From: Platycnemis pennipes | Taxonomy: Eukaryota; Arthropoda; Insecta; Odonata; Platycnemididae | Direction of reading: 5' to 3' | NCBI GenBank assembly: GCA_933228895.1 | Contig: OW121848.1 | Coordinates: forward strand, 159,170,688 to 159,234,687 | Length of the DNA: 64,000 nucleotides | Part shown: piece after piece, positions 12,093-22,394 of the stretch | Layout: every line of letters starts with the position of its first letter | Position numbering within the stretch: the stretch's first letter is position 1 | The notes under the pieces: generated by a model | The model's input: the letters and a program-made list of their open reading frames with translations, nothing else | The model's database searches: none | Told to the model about the DNA's origin: nothing | Translations under genes and position numbers: made by a program

Positions 12093-14870
12093 CCCGCATC
12101 GAACGTATAGCTTTTAATATGAATAATATTTTCAGTATAAAAATTAACAGAGACTTTGAGACAGCTTAAGAGTAGCAGCCTAAAAAATCATATTTAATGC
12201 GAAATACATATCTTGGGACTCGTTTAAAACATTTCGATGCATAATATATATTTCACACACGACAACTTCAGAACGCATACATCTTCAATATAAGTTCATT
12301 TTTTTATGAATGCCTTTAATAATAGCGTTTATTTATTATTCATAGTTTACACAACAACGGCAACAACAACAACTTAGCAACATGGCAAATTGCGCATTAC
12401 AACACAATGAACACATGAAGAGTGCACACGAGAAACACCGAACGCGTAAAAAGCGGAACACTCATGTTTAAAAGTTGTGAAGATTACGACCGCCACTACA
12501 GTCTTCGAAGGTAAGAGTTGCGTGACAACTATAGGTTAGGTTCTGTTGGTTCTATGGCTTTGAGAGGCACGCTTCGTGCATCGTCGCGCGACTTTGTCGT
12601 GCCATTCCTGTGCGAACGAACACATTTATTTACATTGGTTACAAAGTTAGTGGGAGCAGCGTGCCACGCCACTTGCCACTGCTACCACGGTATAGTCTGT
12701 ATTTTATATCTTGGCAGTGACGTCACTCCGCTGAGTTGCCAGATTGTTTTGGATTCTCTCTACTTCGTTTTCTCTCGCACAGTTTTGTAAACCATTCACT
12801 AACGTTTTCCGGTGTATAATCAAAGTTTTTCTTTAGTTAAATATTCTACCAGCATACTTTTTCGGAAGTGAAGTTATTTTCCGTTAGTTTCTCGTGAATT
12901 CTTTGTCAGAAATTCAAGGCGTCCTCAATCTCTTATTTATTGAAGCGTATTCGTCACGAGTTGTGCAAGTGATCTCTCATGGGACATCGGAGTCAGCATA
13001 TCTCACTAAAAATTTCAATTTCAGTGAATCAAACAAAAACGTGTCATGCATTTAAGTTATTAGGGTTGAGTGAGTTATACCAAGGAACTTTGTAACCTCG
13101 GCAGTGTCATTAAAAGCGAAATTCGTACAAAAATTGCTAAATGTTAGCTCTGCTCTCGTGTGGTGTGTGATTTCCTTTCCACGAAGTTTTCTGTGGAGTT
13201 CAGCATTTACGAGCGGAAATTCGAGAGTTTTTTGTCATTATTACTTCCCCCGCTTACTAACTTATGTAGTTAGTGATGTTAAAATTAGAATTTTCCGATT
13301 TCCATTTGTAAAGCAGACGCATGGGCTCGTGACGTGCTCTCATATTTTGTTATTTTCCTCTGAGAGAGGCCTCGAAAATTACAAATATTGTGTAATAATT
13401 GTTTGTGATGTTGATTTAATGTGAGATAAATGGTAGGAAGTGGGTTTGTTGGAATTCAGCTTAAAGATCAGTAATATTATTTCGGTGACGCATGAATTCA
13501 TGCTCGGCATATCTCTCATATTAAAAAGTACAGCTGATGCAGCCAAAGTTACAAGGGAGTGTGATAAGACGTCGTGCATTGAATTATAATGTTAAAAAGG
13601 AAGAAACCATGGTGTTTTCCGTGAAATAAATACTGTTGGAAAAACATTGTGTCAATCAAATCCACATTGCAGTTATGATGTACCTAAATGTTTTGGTGAA
13701 TTTGCAGAATTGGATTTATTTTTCGAAATAAAATGATAGCCAGTGTCATTTAGTAAATTTTTAAGCCATGTGATAAGAAATTAGTAGTTACTATGTGGTT
13801 GATGCCCATGATGAATAGAATGCATTGAGTATGAACGTAATTTTCTGGAGAATAACTGTGTTAATGCAAAGTGGATGCGATGACTTTAGTTCGACGTAGA
13901 ATTTTTGAGCAAATTAATTTTAAATGTATAAGAACCAGCTTGGTGAGTGAGGGAATCATTACAAGATGCAGATACTAATGCAAACTAAAGAGATTGATGT
14001 AGGTGCACCAGGATTTATCGTTAAGGTTTAAGACATTTATTTCAGTATATTTGACGATTTTTAATGTCTTGGGCAAGTTATCAGATTCATAGGGATTAAA
14101 GTTTGAAGCCAGTATTAGCGTGTTTTTCAGTGTTAACTTCCTCAAGCCAGTTTTTCAATTCCAATAAACTTATCATAGGCAGTCTCGTAGAATAAGAGCT
14201 TTGATCTGCTTGCTTTCCTCAGTAAGCTTGCTCTCGCTTCTGCACGTGCATAACCAGTTTTAAGGAGAGACAGCGGTATTATTCATGTAGCAAGAGGGAA
14301 TAGTCAATGAGAGGGTTAAGGTTGTTGTGAAAAGAGTACGTAGTTGAATATTTGGTAAGAATACCTTCAAGATGTGGGACAATTACATTATTGTCTACCG
14401 TTGCCGTTAAAATCTTGTGCTGTAAACCATCAATAATGCATTACAGTGCAATGGAAAATAATTCCCTTTCAAACGACTTGAAGTTCCCGCAGGGTAATTC
14501 GCTGTAGCGACTGTAAATTGTTCTGTACCTCGTAAGTTGGCAAAAAAAACTTGGCAACGTGTGTGATTATTAGCTTCTCTCATTGGAGGAAAATCGATGT
14601 GTCGTCATCAATTTCGATGGCGTCACTGTCATCTAAGGCCGCACAGACTATGTGAACGTTCCCTAAGACTAAAATGACCGTTGAAGGTTAGAAGGTGTAA
14701 AGGAAGTTGGAGGGGAAGAAGAGGGGACTAGAAGGGGGAGAGTGGAGGGGTTGCTAGTGCTCGATGTTGACACAAGGACTTTCAAATGTACGAAGGGCCC
14801 AAATGAAAGCTAGATCGCGGGACCTTTGTTCTGCTCGCGTATTCCAGTAGGGATTCAAGTACAAACAGGA
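12093..14870. other. Unrecognised region, possible regulatory DNA
   Basis: No open frame here resembles a known family. Around 12550-13050 the base composition is less AT-biased than the flanks and contains CpG, a consensus CRE and a TATA-like stretch (TATTTTATATC near 12700). It could be a promoter and untranslated exon of a host gene lying outside the window, but nothing proves transcription. CAA-rich sequence lies at 12350-12380. Confidence 0.3.
12722..12729. promoter_or_regulatory. Consensus CRE (TGACGTCA)
   Basis: A perfect palindromic cAMP response element, GTGACGTCAC in context, lies about 20 bases downstream of a TATA-like stretch. Such sites occur by chance and also inside other repeats in this window (17151, 49858, 50188, 52893), so function is uncertain. 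Confidence 0.3.
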
Positions 14871-14871
14871 T

Positions 14872-14890
14872 TATAGATAGATAGATAGAT
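14872..14890. repeat. (ATAG)n microsatellite
   Basis: About five tandem ATAG units immediately left of the GTTGC-rich element. Confidence 0.85.
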
Positions 14891-14897
14891 ATACAAT

Positions 14898-15325
14898 TTC
14901 CCAGTAAACACAAAATGTTGCAGCAACGTTGCAGACAGGTTGTGCGAGGTTGCAGAGGATGCAGCGTTATTCAGGTCGCTTTGCAACGTCGCTGCAACGT
15001 AATAATTACGTAAAATATATTATAATTAATATTATATTAATTATATATATATTGAAAATATAAAATGTAGAATAGTGTCAAATAAAAATTTTCATTTCAA
15101 ATGGCACAATTATGAGTATTATTTAAAGGTTGCAGGAAGGTTGCAATAATGTTATGTGTCAGGTTGCAATAACGTTGTGAAGACGTTGCCAGGACGTAGT
15201 AGGGAGGACATTTGGAGGCTTTACGACGTTGTCATAACGTTGCAGCCACTCCCAGTAGGTTGCAGTGAGACGTAGCTGCAGCGTTGTGGCAACATTCATG
15301 GTTTAAAGGGTTATTTGCACTGGGA
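14898..15325. mobile_element. GTTGC-rich miniature element with CCCAGT ends
   Basis: The left end reads CCCAGTAAACACA and the right end, reverse strand, CCCAGTGCAAATAACCC, giving short terminal inverted repeats. The interior is packed with variants of AACGTTGCAG and AGGTTGCA in both orientations, around an AT-rich core near 15010-15060. There is no coding capacity. The composition resembles non-autonomous DNA elements, but I cannot assign a superfamily. Confidence 0.55.
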
Positions 15326-15599
15326 CATCATCCCTTAAGTACAACAAAGACACAACAGTTTTACATCATTCCGACAATTTCACTGAAAACACGGTGAATA
15401 TACAAATACATACAATACAAAGCGAATATATAGCGAATATACAACACATATCCACCTATGAAAAATATCCAATACACATACATCAATTTAACAGTGAACA
15501 ACAATATATAATTTTTAGCGAAAAACATACAATGAGACATAAACTGTGGGTATTACCATTATGCAAAACTGTGGGTATTAACATTTAAGGGAAAAAAGG
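15326..15599. other. AT-rich sequence, probable LINE 3' untranslated region
   Basis: Lies immediately 3' (on the minus strand) of the LINE C-terminus at 15600. It holds a small direct repeat, ACTGTGGGTATTA, at about 15542 and 15569. No gene is seen. Confidence 0.35.
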
Positions 15600-15760
15600 T
15601 AAATATTCACCTAACAACACGTGAAATGAACTGTTTTTAAAGTGGAATACAGACTTCAGATTTTTTAATTCATCTGGTAGGGAGTTCCAGTTTTTGCTCC
15701 CCCCGCATCTTGGAAAGAGTTTTGAAAGGTTTCAGTGCGGTGACCTGGATAGTATAGATA
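15600..15760 (-). pseudogene. LINE polyprotein C-terminus (CR1/Jockey style)
   Basis: The minus strand reads LFPRCGGSKNWNSLPDELKN followed by LKSVFHFKNS. This matches the end of CR1/L2/Jockey-type polyproteins, where a conserved FFPR..., WNSLP and a final SxxFKxxL motif follow the reverse transcriptase. Only the last roughly 50 residues remain. It is a different lineage from families A and B here. Confidence 0.6.
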
Positions 15761-16057
15761 TTGGGATGAGGATCTAGTTTCTATTGTTAGGGTAGACGGT
15801 GTGACAGGGAAGAGGTTTAGGAGATATTCAGGTTGCTTGTTATGGAAAAGGGAGTAAAGGAATGTGGCCAGTAGGTACGTTCGGCGTGATTTCGTTGAAA
15901 GCCATCCAAGTTGCCGGAGATACGGGGATAGGGATAGATAGGGATACAGATAATATAAGGGAGATCGTGGAAAATACTAAATGTGGGGATCGGAACGAAT
16001 GAAAATGAGGTTGATTTAATGGAGGATCGATGGTTGTTCATACTAATAGATATGAGT

Positions 16058-16843
16058 TAGTGATGGAAAAATCGATTTCGATTAAAATCGAAAATCGAGT
16101 TTTTATAGTCAAAGATCGAGGAAATCGAGATCGAGCCATGATCTTCGAGTTTCGCTCCAAAATCGATTTTTCAACTTCGATCGTGACCATTTCGTTTGAT
16201 CTCAGCAGCACGTAGTAGTCAGTAGAGGTCCTTGATAAACTGCCACTGAGGTCACTTCTTGTTAGAAGTGGATGCCAGTAGAAGTTAGGCAATACCTCAA
16301 CAGGCCACCCGTCGATAGGAAAGTCAACCCCAATCCTCTGGAAGTCTGGGAGGAGATGAAGGGTGAATACCCCAACACGTACCGTTTCGCGATCAGAGTG
16401 CTGAGTATGACAACGTCATCCGTCCCATGTGAAAGATTTTTCTTTAAGGCCGGTAAAATTGGAAAGGTACGCCCTAGATCATCAAGAAAGCATCTCAATC
16501 GGTTGATCTTTCAAAAAAAATTTAGTGAAGCCGAATGGTTCCAAGCGGTGATCCACATTAGAGTAAATTGTAAATTTTTACGACTAATAATTCAAGAATG
16601 TTTTCCAAGTACATTTTTAGGGATTTTTTATATTATTCAAATATGTATTATGAGCGTTTTTCAAATGAATAATAAACATGTTTTTGTACCAACTGCATTT
16701 TTTTCAAAAATGAACCGTGGATTTTTTCGATTAATCGATCTTTTGGTTCAAATTTCGATTTTTGCTGAAAAGTCGAGCTTTTAATTTCGATTAAAAATCG
16801 ATTGCTCGAAAAATCGATTTTGACCGACATTTTTCCATCACTA
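16058..16843 (+). mobile_element. Short hAT element with 8-bp target duplication
   Basis: The flanks are ATATGAGT (16050-16057) and ATATGGGT (16844-16851), an 8-bp target duplication with one mismatch, as expected for hAT. Ends begin TAGTGATGGAAAAAT on both strands. Subterminal regions on both sides are full of ATCGATTTT and ATCGAAAATCG variants, the usual transposase-binding repeats. At 786 bp it is a deletion derivative retaining only the end of the transposase. Confidence 0.85.
16272..16784 (+). pseudogene. hAT transposase C-terminal dimerisation domain
   Basis: The frame opens MPVEVRQYLNRPPVDRK, then LEVWEEMKGEYPNTYRFAIR, then SSVPCERFFFKAGKI and KHLNRLIFQKKF. This is the classic hAT C-terminal region: a Leu/Trp-rich dimerisation helix followed by the ...P.S.ER.FS.AG block. 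The DNA-binding BED finger and the catalytic domain with its acidic triad are absent. The last roughly 85 residues of the frame run into subterminal repeat DNA and are probably not native protein. It is still open over the conserved part, suggesting a fairly young copy. Confidence 0.8.
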
Positions 16844-16943
16844 ATATGGGTATCGTGCAATCGCCAACATAAAATGCGGGGCACGAATTGCAGGTGAGAA
16901 AGTACACAATATTTTTGGTCTGGCAAGTAGCCTGGGGGGAAAT

Positions 16944-16964
16944 GATGGTGGGGGGGGGGGGGTG
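16944..16964. repeat. Poly-G tract
   Basis: A run of G of about 13 within a GGTGG-rich stretch, inside the Penelope-like fragment. Confidence 0.8.
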
Positions 16965-17329
16965 TGGAGAGGTAGGGGAGGACCACATTGAAGGACAGGT
17001 ATTGTCATCTGGAACGATTGGAAGGGGAAGGCAGGGGGTAAGGAGAATTGGAAGTGAGGCTGAGAGGGCTGTTGGATTTTAGATTAGTTTTTTAAGTTGG
17101 TTGGCCTTTCTGTAGGAAGTGGTGGGGCAACGAGGAAAGACAGAGGAAGTGACGTCACTGTTTTCCAATATGGGAAATAGGTCCGTGAGAATCATTTTGA
17201 GTCTTTGGCAATCGACGAAGGCCAATTCCGTTTTCGCAAAGGCCTGGGTTCCACTTCCGGCATTAGGTATGTGTTTAGATTCGTTTAAATTAGATGAAGA
17301 AATCCGATATAGAGTGGTAGATATATTTG

Positions 17330-18140
17330 GTTCATTGGAACCGAAATCGCTATTTTGTACACGAAATCGTTAGAGGGAAAGGAAAAAGTAAAGGAGAAGA
17401 ATTACGTCAATATGAAGAGGTTGGCCGAAATAAGAATCGAGTGGAGGGCTGCGTCAAACCAATCCTAGGATTGTTGACCGATGATAATGGAAACGAAAAA
17501 TGAATTTCGGTGAAAAAATAATCTTGTGAAACGTCTGATTTTTGTTTTGTTTGTTTGGGAGATGTTGGTGGGTTGCTGGGGGATTGAAGTGAGATGATTA
17601 TTGGTTGTTGATGGTTTGGTAGAGAGGAAGATTAGAGGAGAGTCTGATATAAGCAGCGTTTTCTTTATTGAAATTAGTGTTCTCCGGTAATATTTGCCCG
17701 ACGTTACACTTATAACCGTAGCCGTATACTCATAATTCAAAAATTAAAAAAAGGAAAAGGTAACGCCCACCGAACGAGGTGCGTTAACGATATCTACGTC
17801 ATCCACCTCCCGTCCTTGACTGTTTTGAGGGAAAGGAAGGGGAGGTCTGCCTGAAGAGATCTTGTCGCAACCACTTCCATTGGCAGAGTCAGCTGTGTGT
17901 CCCCAATTGTGATAAGGCGAAGAAACTTCGCGGTCTCAGCAGTGATTGGACGAAGCGGATGACGTACTAGTCCTTTGCACGCCCACTTTTGCGAAAGGGT
18001 TAAAAAAAACATCAGTTTTTCGCCGATTAAAACTCGAGAACTAATTGACGGATCAATGAACGGAGAAATACGGGTCTTTTTACTTTTACAACTCTACAAG
18101 ATTCGGCAATAAAATATACGATGAGCGACCTTATTAAAGC
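17330..18140 (+). repeat. Dispersed repeat X, copy 1 (left arm of inverted pair)
   Basis: Starts near CCGAAATCGCTATTTTGTAC. It passes through AACGAAAAATGAATTT, AAAAGGTAACGCCCACC, CAACCACTTCCATTGGCAGA and AACTCGAGAACTAATTG, and ends near GCAATAAAATATACG. The same order is seen at 37555-38085 and, inverted, at 18735-20272. Two insertions interrupt it: a family A LINE tail (about 17385-17480) and about 160 bases of GTTTG-rich sequence (about 17537-17700). No coding capacity was seen. Confidence 0.75.
17385..17480 (+). repeat. LINE family A 3' end
   Basis: Reads YVNMKRLAEIRIEWRAASNQ followed by the palindrome CAATCCTAGGATTG and GATGATAAT. This is the extreme C-terminus and 3' tail of the family seen complete at 35333-36121. 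It sits in repeat X, flanked by short GGAAA repeats that may be the target duplication. Confidence 0.7.
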
Positions 18141-18734
18141 CATAAGTAGCCTAGTTCTGTTTCGTCTCTCATTGTAAAATCTCAAAATTGTTTATCACAA
18201 TATGCATTTATCATTTATCTCCCTCCCGTTGAATTTCAACGAGCACCTCTGGTAGTTACGGATAAATTCGTCCAATGCGTTTTAGTGTCGCAGATTCTGT
18301 GTCTATTACACTTCACTAACAATCAGCATTGGAGAGTTATAGCGTGCGCACATCATTTGAAGCGCTCTTCGCAAAACCAGGACGCGAGCGATGCACACCG
18401 GACGGAAAGGAGTGTGTGCCATGGTACGACATCCTCAGCGGCCGCGATGAATGCCAGGAATCCGCTCTCCGAGTGCCGACGCTCGTTAATCAAGGTGCCG
18501 AGCGATGCACAATCCTCCTCCTTCCTCCGCTCTCCAAAATGTGTACAATACTACGCACTCTCCATGGGGCGGCGCTGGCATCAATTTCCTTCCGGCGGAA
18601 GTAGGGAATGAATTTCGAGCGGTCTTACAATTAGATGCCATTAAAAACTTTTCATGGTAGAATATTATAGGGAAGCAGATCTTATCCGGGGAAACTGCTT
18701 CAATCAGCCAAAAATAAAAAAAAATGTTATACCC
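18141..18734. other. Core between the X arms
   Basis: About 600 bases not shared with the third X copy. The middle (18310-18600) is GC-richer than the arms and holds two overlapping open frames; see the entry at 18329. Confidence 0.5.
18329..18604 (+). CDS. Unrecognised 91-residue open frame in the X core
   Basis: The frame includes RERCTPDGKECVPWYDILSG followed by RDECQES and later cysteines in AERCT and KMCTI. No signal peptide is visible and I do not recognise a family. The cysteine spacing is suggestive of a small extracellular module, but the region is compositionally biased and a second frame (18285-18611) overlaps it, so it may be chance. If real it could be an exon captured between the two arms. 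Confidence 0.15.
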   Translation: MESYSVRTSFEALFAKPGRERCTPDGKECVPWYDILSGRDECQESALRVPTLVNQGAERCTILLLPPLSKMCTILRTLHGAALASISFRRK

Positions 18735-20272
18735 ACATGATAATGGGGCCGTTTACCATATTTTATTTTTGAATGTCAAGTCTGATAGAGGATTTAAATG
18801 AAAAAGACCCGTATTTTTCAATTTTTCGATCGGTCAATTAGACATCGAGTTATAGGCGGCGAAAAACTGACGTTTTTAACCCTTTCCGAAAAGTGGGCGT
18901 TGAAAGGAAACGTCATCCACTTCGTCCAATCACAACAGTGACTGCGAAGCTCCTTTATCTTTACTCGATGAGGGACGCACAGTTTATTCTGCCAATGGAA
19001 GTGGTTGCGACAGGATCTCTTCAGGTAGACCTCCCATCCCCACCTCCGCTCCCTACCCGTTCTTCCTCAACACAGTCAATGGAGGGGAGCTGGATATCCT
19101 TAGATAGGTGGATAACCTGACGTAGATATCCTTAAGGAGGTTCCACCGAATTATGAAGCAGATCTCCTTTTTGTGAAAATTTCATTGCACATCATTTTTT
19201 GACCTTTCTAACGATTGGCAATAAAACATTGAGGCCTTACAATCGTATGTTTGAAGAAAAAAAGACGTTGAAAATCAGCTATTTTATACGTGGTTATACG
19301 ACAGAGCATGATTATTGCAGTAAAATTTGCAGATTAGTAATGTAAAGAGAAATGACGTTTTAACGAAAAACTAATATAAGATTCGCAATTTTATGTAGAA
19401 TTTAGCATTGTAAAAAAGTGCTCGCCTTACCACACTTGTTTAATTGATATTAATTAAATGTTTGCTCGAAAAAAAGTAGAAAAGCCTTAGTTACATGAAA
19501 TTGGCGCTACAATATGTTATTAACATTAACAAAATAATGTACTTGTACTAAATACTTACTTGTACTTGTGACGGAACGTGCTTACAGGCCTATTTAATAA
19601 CTTAATTTAGGAATATACCTTTCCAAGGTCTTTCTAATCTTTTTATGTCATTTGAATATTTCATCGGTAATTGAAATGGTGTAATTAATACCAATGCTTC
19701 CAAATGGTCGCCGCGTCATTGTTGCCAAACTGTTTTCAAAAAAATTAATATCTATAAAATTCAAAACAATTGTATTGAGAGCCGGAGAATAGTTAAAAAC
19801 TAAGAGAAAAACATTCAACCTATTTTTATTACGTATAAGCGGGATTGAGCATGTATTCTCACTTTGTAAATTAAACGTGGCAACAGCACGTGAGTCATAT
19901 TCCGAAGTCAAAATGCGTTAAAAGAGCTCGTAAAAAATAGAATGCAACTACAACGCGCTATATAATAGCATACTCATACAATTATTGTGCATACGTTATC
20001 ACCCTATAGATGATTTTCCATGTACGTGTCTTTCTGGATTTATATTTAATCATTAAATAACATAGCTCTTTTACGGGATTTTGTATCACGGAGTCACGAT
20101 GGAACCTCCTTAACGCAGTTCGTTCATTGGGCGTCACCTTTTGTTAATTTTAATTTTTGATTTATGAGAAAATGGCTCCGGTTAGACGATTAATTTTGTC
20201 TTTAAAGTTTATTTTTGGTTTTCATCTAATAATTTCTTGTACAACATAGCGATTTGGGGGCCTAGTAAACAC
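18735..20272 (-). repeat. Dispersed repeat X, copy 2 (right arm, inverted)
   Basis: The reverse complement follows copy 1 in order: ATATGGTAAACGG, then ACTCGATGTCTAATTGACCG, CTGTCGCAACCACTTCCATT and GATATCTACGTCAGG. It resumes after a 974-bp insertion at GGTGACGCCCAATG and goes on to CGCTATGTTGTACAAGAAA near 20250. With copy 1 it forms a long inverted repeat of roughly 2.9 kb in total. Transcription through it would give double-stranded RNA. Confidence 0.75.
19136..20109. mobile_element. TTAA-flanked element with GGAGGTTCCA ends
   Basis: TTAA flanks both sides (19132-19135 and 20110-20113). The ends are GGAGGTTCCACCG and, reverse strand, GGAGGTTCCATCG, a 13-bp inverted repeat with one mismatch. 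Copy 1 of repeat X has a single TTAA at the matching place (GATATCGTTAACG), giving an empty site. The target and duplication fit a non-autonomous piggyBac-type element, although the termini do not resemble the two piggyBacs here. A minus-strand open frame at 19648-19911 is not recognisable. Confidence 0.75.
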
Positions 20273-20277
20273 CCTCA

Positions 20278-20395
20278 TTATTTTTCACTCCACCGGTTTC
20301 AACCTCATTGTGCCATTTTCCGAGATTAAAATAGAGTATTCTACCTTTTAAGACCTGAAGAGTTTGAAACCGGTTGAGTGAATAACTATAGGTAG
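20278..20395. repeat. Hairpin with CCGGTTTCAA / TTGAAACCGG arms
   Basis: CACTCCACCGGTTTCAA (about 20286-20302) is matched by the near reverse complement TTTGAAACCGGTTGAGTG (20363-20380), with weaker pairing outside. It abuts the outer end of X copy 2. Paired GAAACCGG boxes like this occur near ends of retroelements, but no assignment is made. Confidence 0.5.
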
Positions 20396-22394
20396 TCGTG
20401 TGAAGTAAATCAAGTAAGAATATTTTATTTTTTGGTGGTATTCCACGAAGTTAACTGGCCCACTATGAACTACATTAATTTATGAAATGATCCAGTGTAT
20501 TCCGGATATATTTCGAACGACAATAAAGAGTGAGTTGCAATAGCACTGGCTTTCCGCCCTTAGGTACGAATCCAGGAAGATATCTCTCATCGGAATCGCC
20601 AATTGGATGCTGTTTAGAGAGCAAATTCATTACTCCCTCCGCTTCCGGTGGGATAAAAATCCGAGGAATAAGTTAGCAGCGATATGGCGAGTTCGATAGT
20701 GGTGATCGTTCGCTCGTGTGACTCGGTCCCGGCTGTCATTTCGCGAATGAATGCTAAAGCGGCTCATTATCAGCCGGAACAATCGTGAATGATTTCCTCA
20801 TCGCCTTGTGGACTTCTGCAACGAGAATGATGAGTGAGTCATTTCCCGTCCGAAAGGATAATTAATCTTTTGCGAGAGCTGGATCTCGGGATTCCAGAAC
20901 TTATGACCGGATCATCTTTGCATACCCCCCCCCCCCCTTGCTCATTTTGAACCGTACCAGAATGTCTTGAAGTCGAGGCGTTTATCATCATTTTCGAAGT
21001 TAAGTCAACAGAGTTCAAAGATACCTTGCGCGAGATGCATAAAAATCAAAAGAAATATTACCCTAAGTCTTCCTTCGAGAAGACAATTATACTCACGTTT
21101 TCACCCGAAAAACTCTTTCCATGCGAAGTTGTCGCATGTACTCGCCCAACTGAGCATTTGTAAATGCAATCATAATTGGGGGGTTATTTTGTAATCTCAC
21201 TTAAGTGAGAATACGTCATAAAATGTCACTTTTTCGTAGTTAAACTCCGCCCCCCAGGCGGCGTGACCATCTTCGGATCTCAAGCGGTTAACTGCCGGTC
21301 ATGTGCTGGTCTTTTAGACGATTCATCCGCTCTGATCCGTATCTTTTGACTCTTGATCCGTTTCATTATCTCTACCTGCCATTAGTTCCCATCTCATCTT
21401 CATAAAGAACACGAAATGGAGCCACCATCGTTTCCACTCGAAGCTCGAGTTAGAAAAAAAAGCAAGATCGAGAAAGATACAAACGATTTTTAATTGTATT
21501 TTTGGAATTTTCAAAACGTGAAGAACTGAAACGTTCTTAAATCACGAATTGTATATTATCAACAAATGATTTCTAAAAACACTATTAACGTAAAATGTAG
21601 CGAGAAACAAATGCAAATTCCAATATTGGTATAAAGGAAATTATCGGACATGAATTATCTTGACGGATCATCCGAATAATTAAAATGATAGGGACAAACA
21701 ATTTTTCACTCACCTTCATCGTATCATTTTTGAAGAAAGCGGTCGCCGTTCCCAGGCCCTCGTGTGTTTATTCAAAGTAGACGGGATCGCCACCAGATAG
21801 CGTTACCGACAGAAGCTTCGACAATTCACGAACCGTTCGTGAGCCGATCATTAAAAGAGCGAAACGGATCTCCCGCCTTCCCGCAAAGGGTCATTAAAAA
21901 GATGAGATTAATAAATAACCCTCCAGGCCAAATGAGATCTTAGTTGTGAATCACAGCTTCTGTTGACGCATACTCTCCCCGGGCTGAGATCACGCACTCA
22001 ATCACGCACGCTGTAAGCATCTCTTGCGCCTTTTGCAGTAACTGCCAACTGGGTCACTTTTTCTCGCCAATCCTGTACCTATCTTTCAGGAAAAAAGAAC
22101 CGGAAAATCGCCCTGCTTAGGTCACCTGCTTCGGACGAATGGTAGGAAAAGATTCGTTATTTTCCTAATGGTGACAGATAAACTTAACCCCATAATAGGA
22201 TTCTCAAAGGTTGACTATCACCCTACTTTTTTCAAAAAGTAACTTATCGCGCGGCCATTAACGAGGATAACTACTAGAACGGAGTGGAGACACAAGTGTT
22301 AAATGCAAATTCGTCCATCGCGGGCGGAGAACATAAATGGGAGACGGCCACTGGGACCCTATCATGTCGTTGCTCGCACACGTTTGGGATTTAC
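20396..22394. other. No recognised gene
   Basis: Mixed-composition DNA with a 13-base C-run at 20925-20937. Parts (20560-20920 and 21700-22200) are less AT-rich and look single-copy, so they could hold regulatory DNA. No coding family was recognised. Confidence 0.4.

Larger units (their letters stand above)
15800..17000 (-). pseudogene. Penelope-like GIY-YIG endonuclease fragment, split by a hAT element
   Basis: On the minus strand, upstream of the insertion, is NIVYFLTCNSCPAFYVGDC, the first conserved block of a GIY-YIG nuclease with VY and YVG. Skipping the hAT element and one target duplication, the frame resumes at MNNHRSSIKSTSFSF and runs to NHAERTYWPHSFTPFS, which carries the family's Glu region. 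GIY-YIG nucleases of this type sit at the C-terminus of Penelope-like retroelements after the reverse transcriptase. The reverse transcriptase itself is not recognisable further up. The frame reads continuously across the repaired junction, so the nuclease block was still in frame when the hAT inserted. Confidence 0.65.

Noticed and set aside
19648..19911. Transposase inside the TTAA-flanked element
   Set aside because: The 87-residue frame has no DDE, DNA-binding or piggyBac motif.
20278..20395. Hammerhead ribozyme, suggested by CTGA and GAAAC boxes here and in the Z boxes
   Set aside because: The required three-stem arrangement and cleavage-site spacing could not be drawn.
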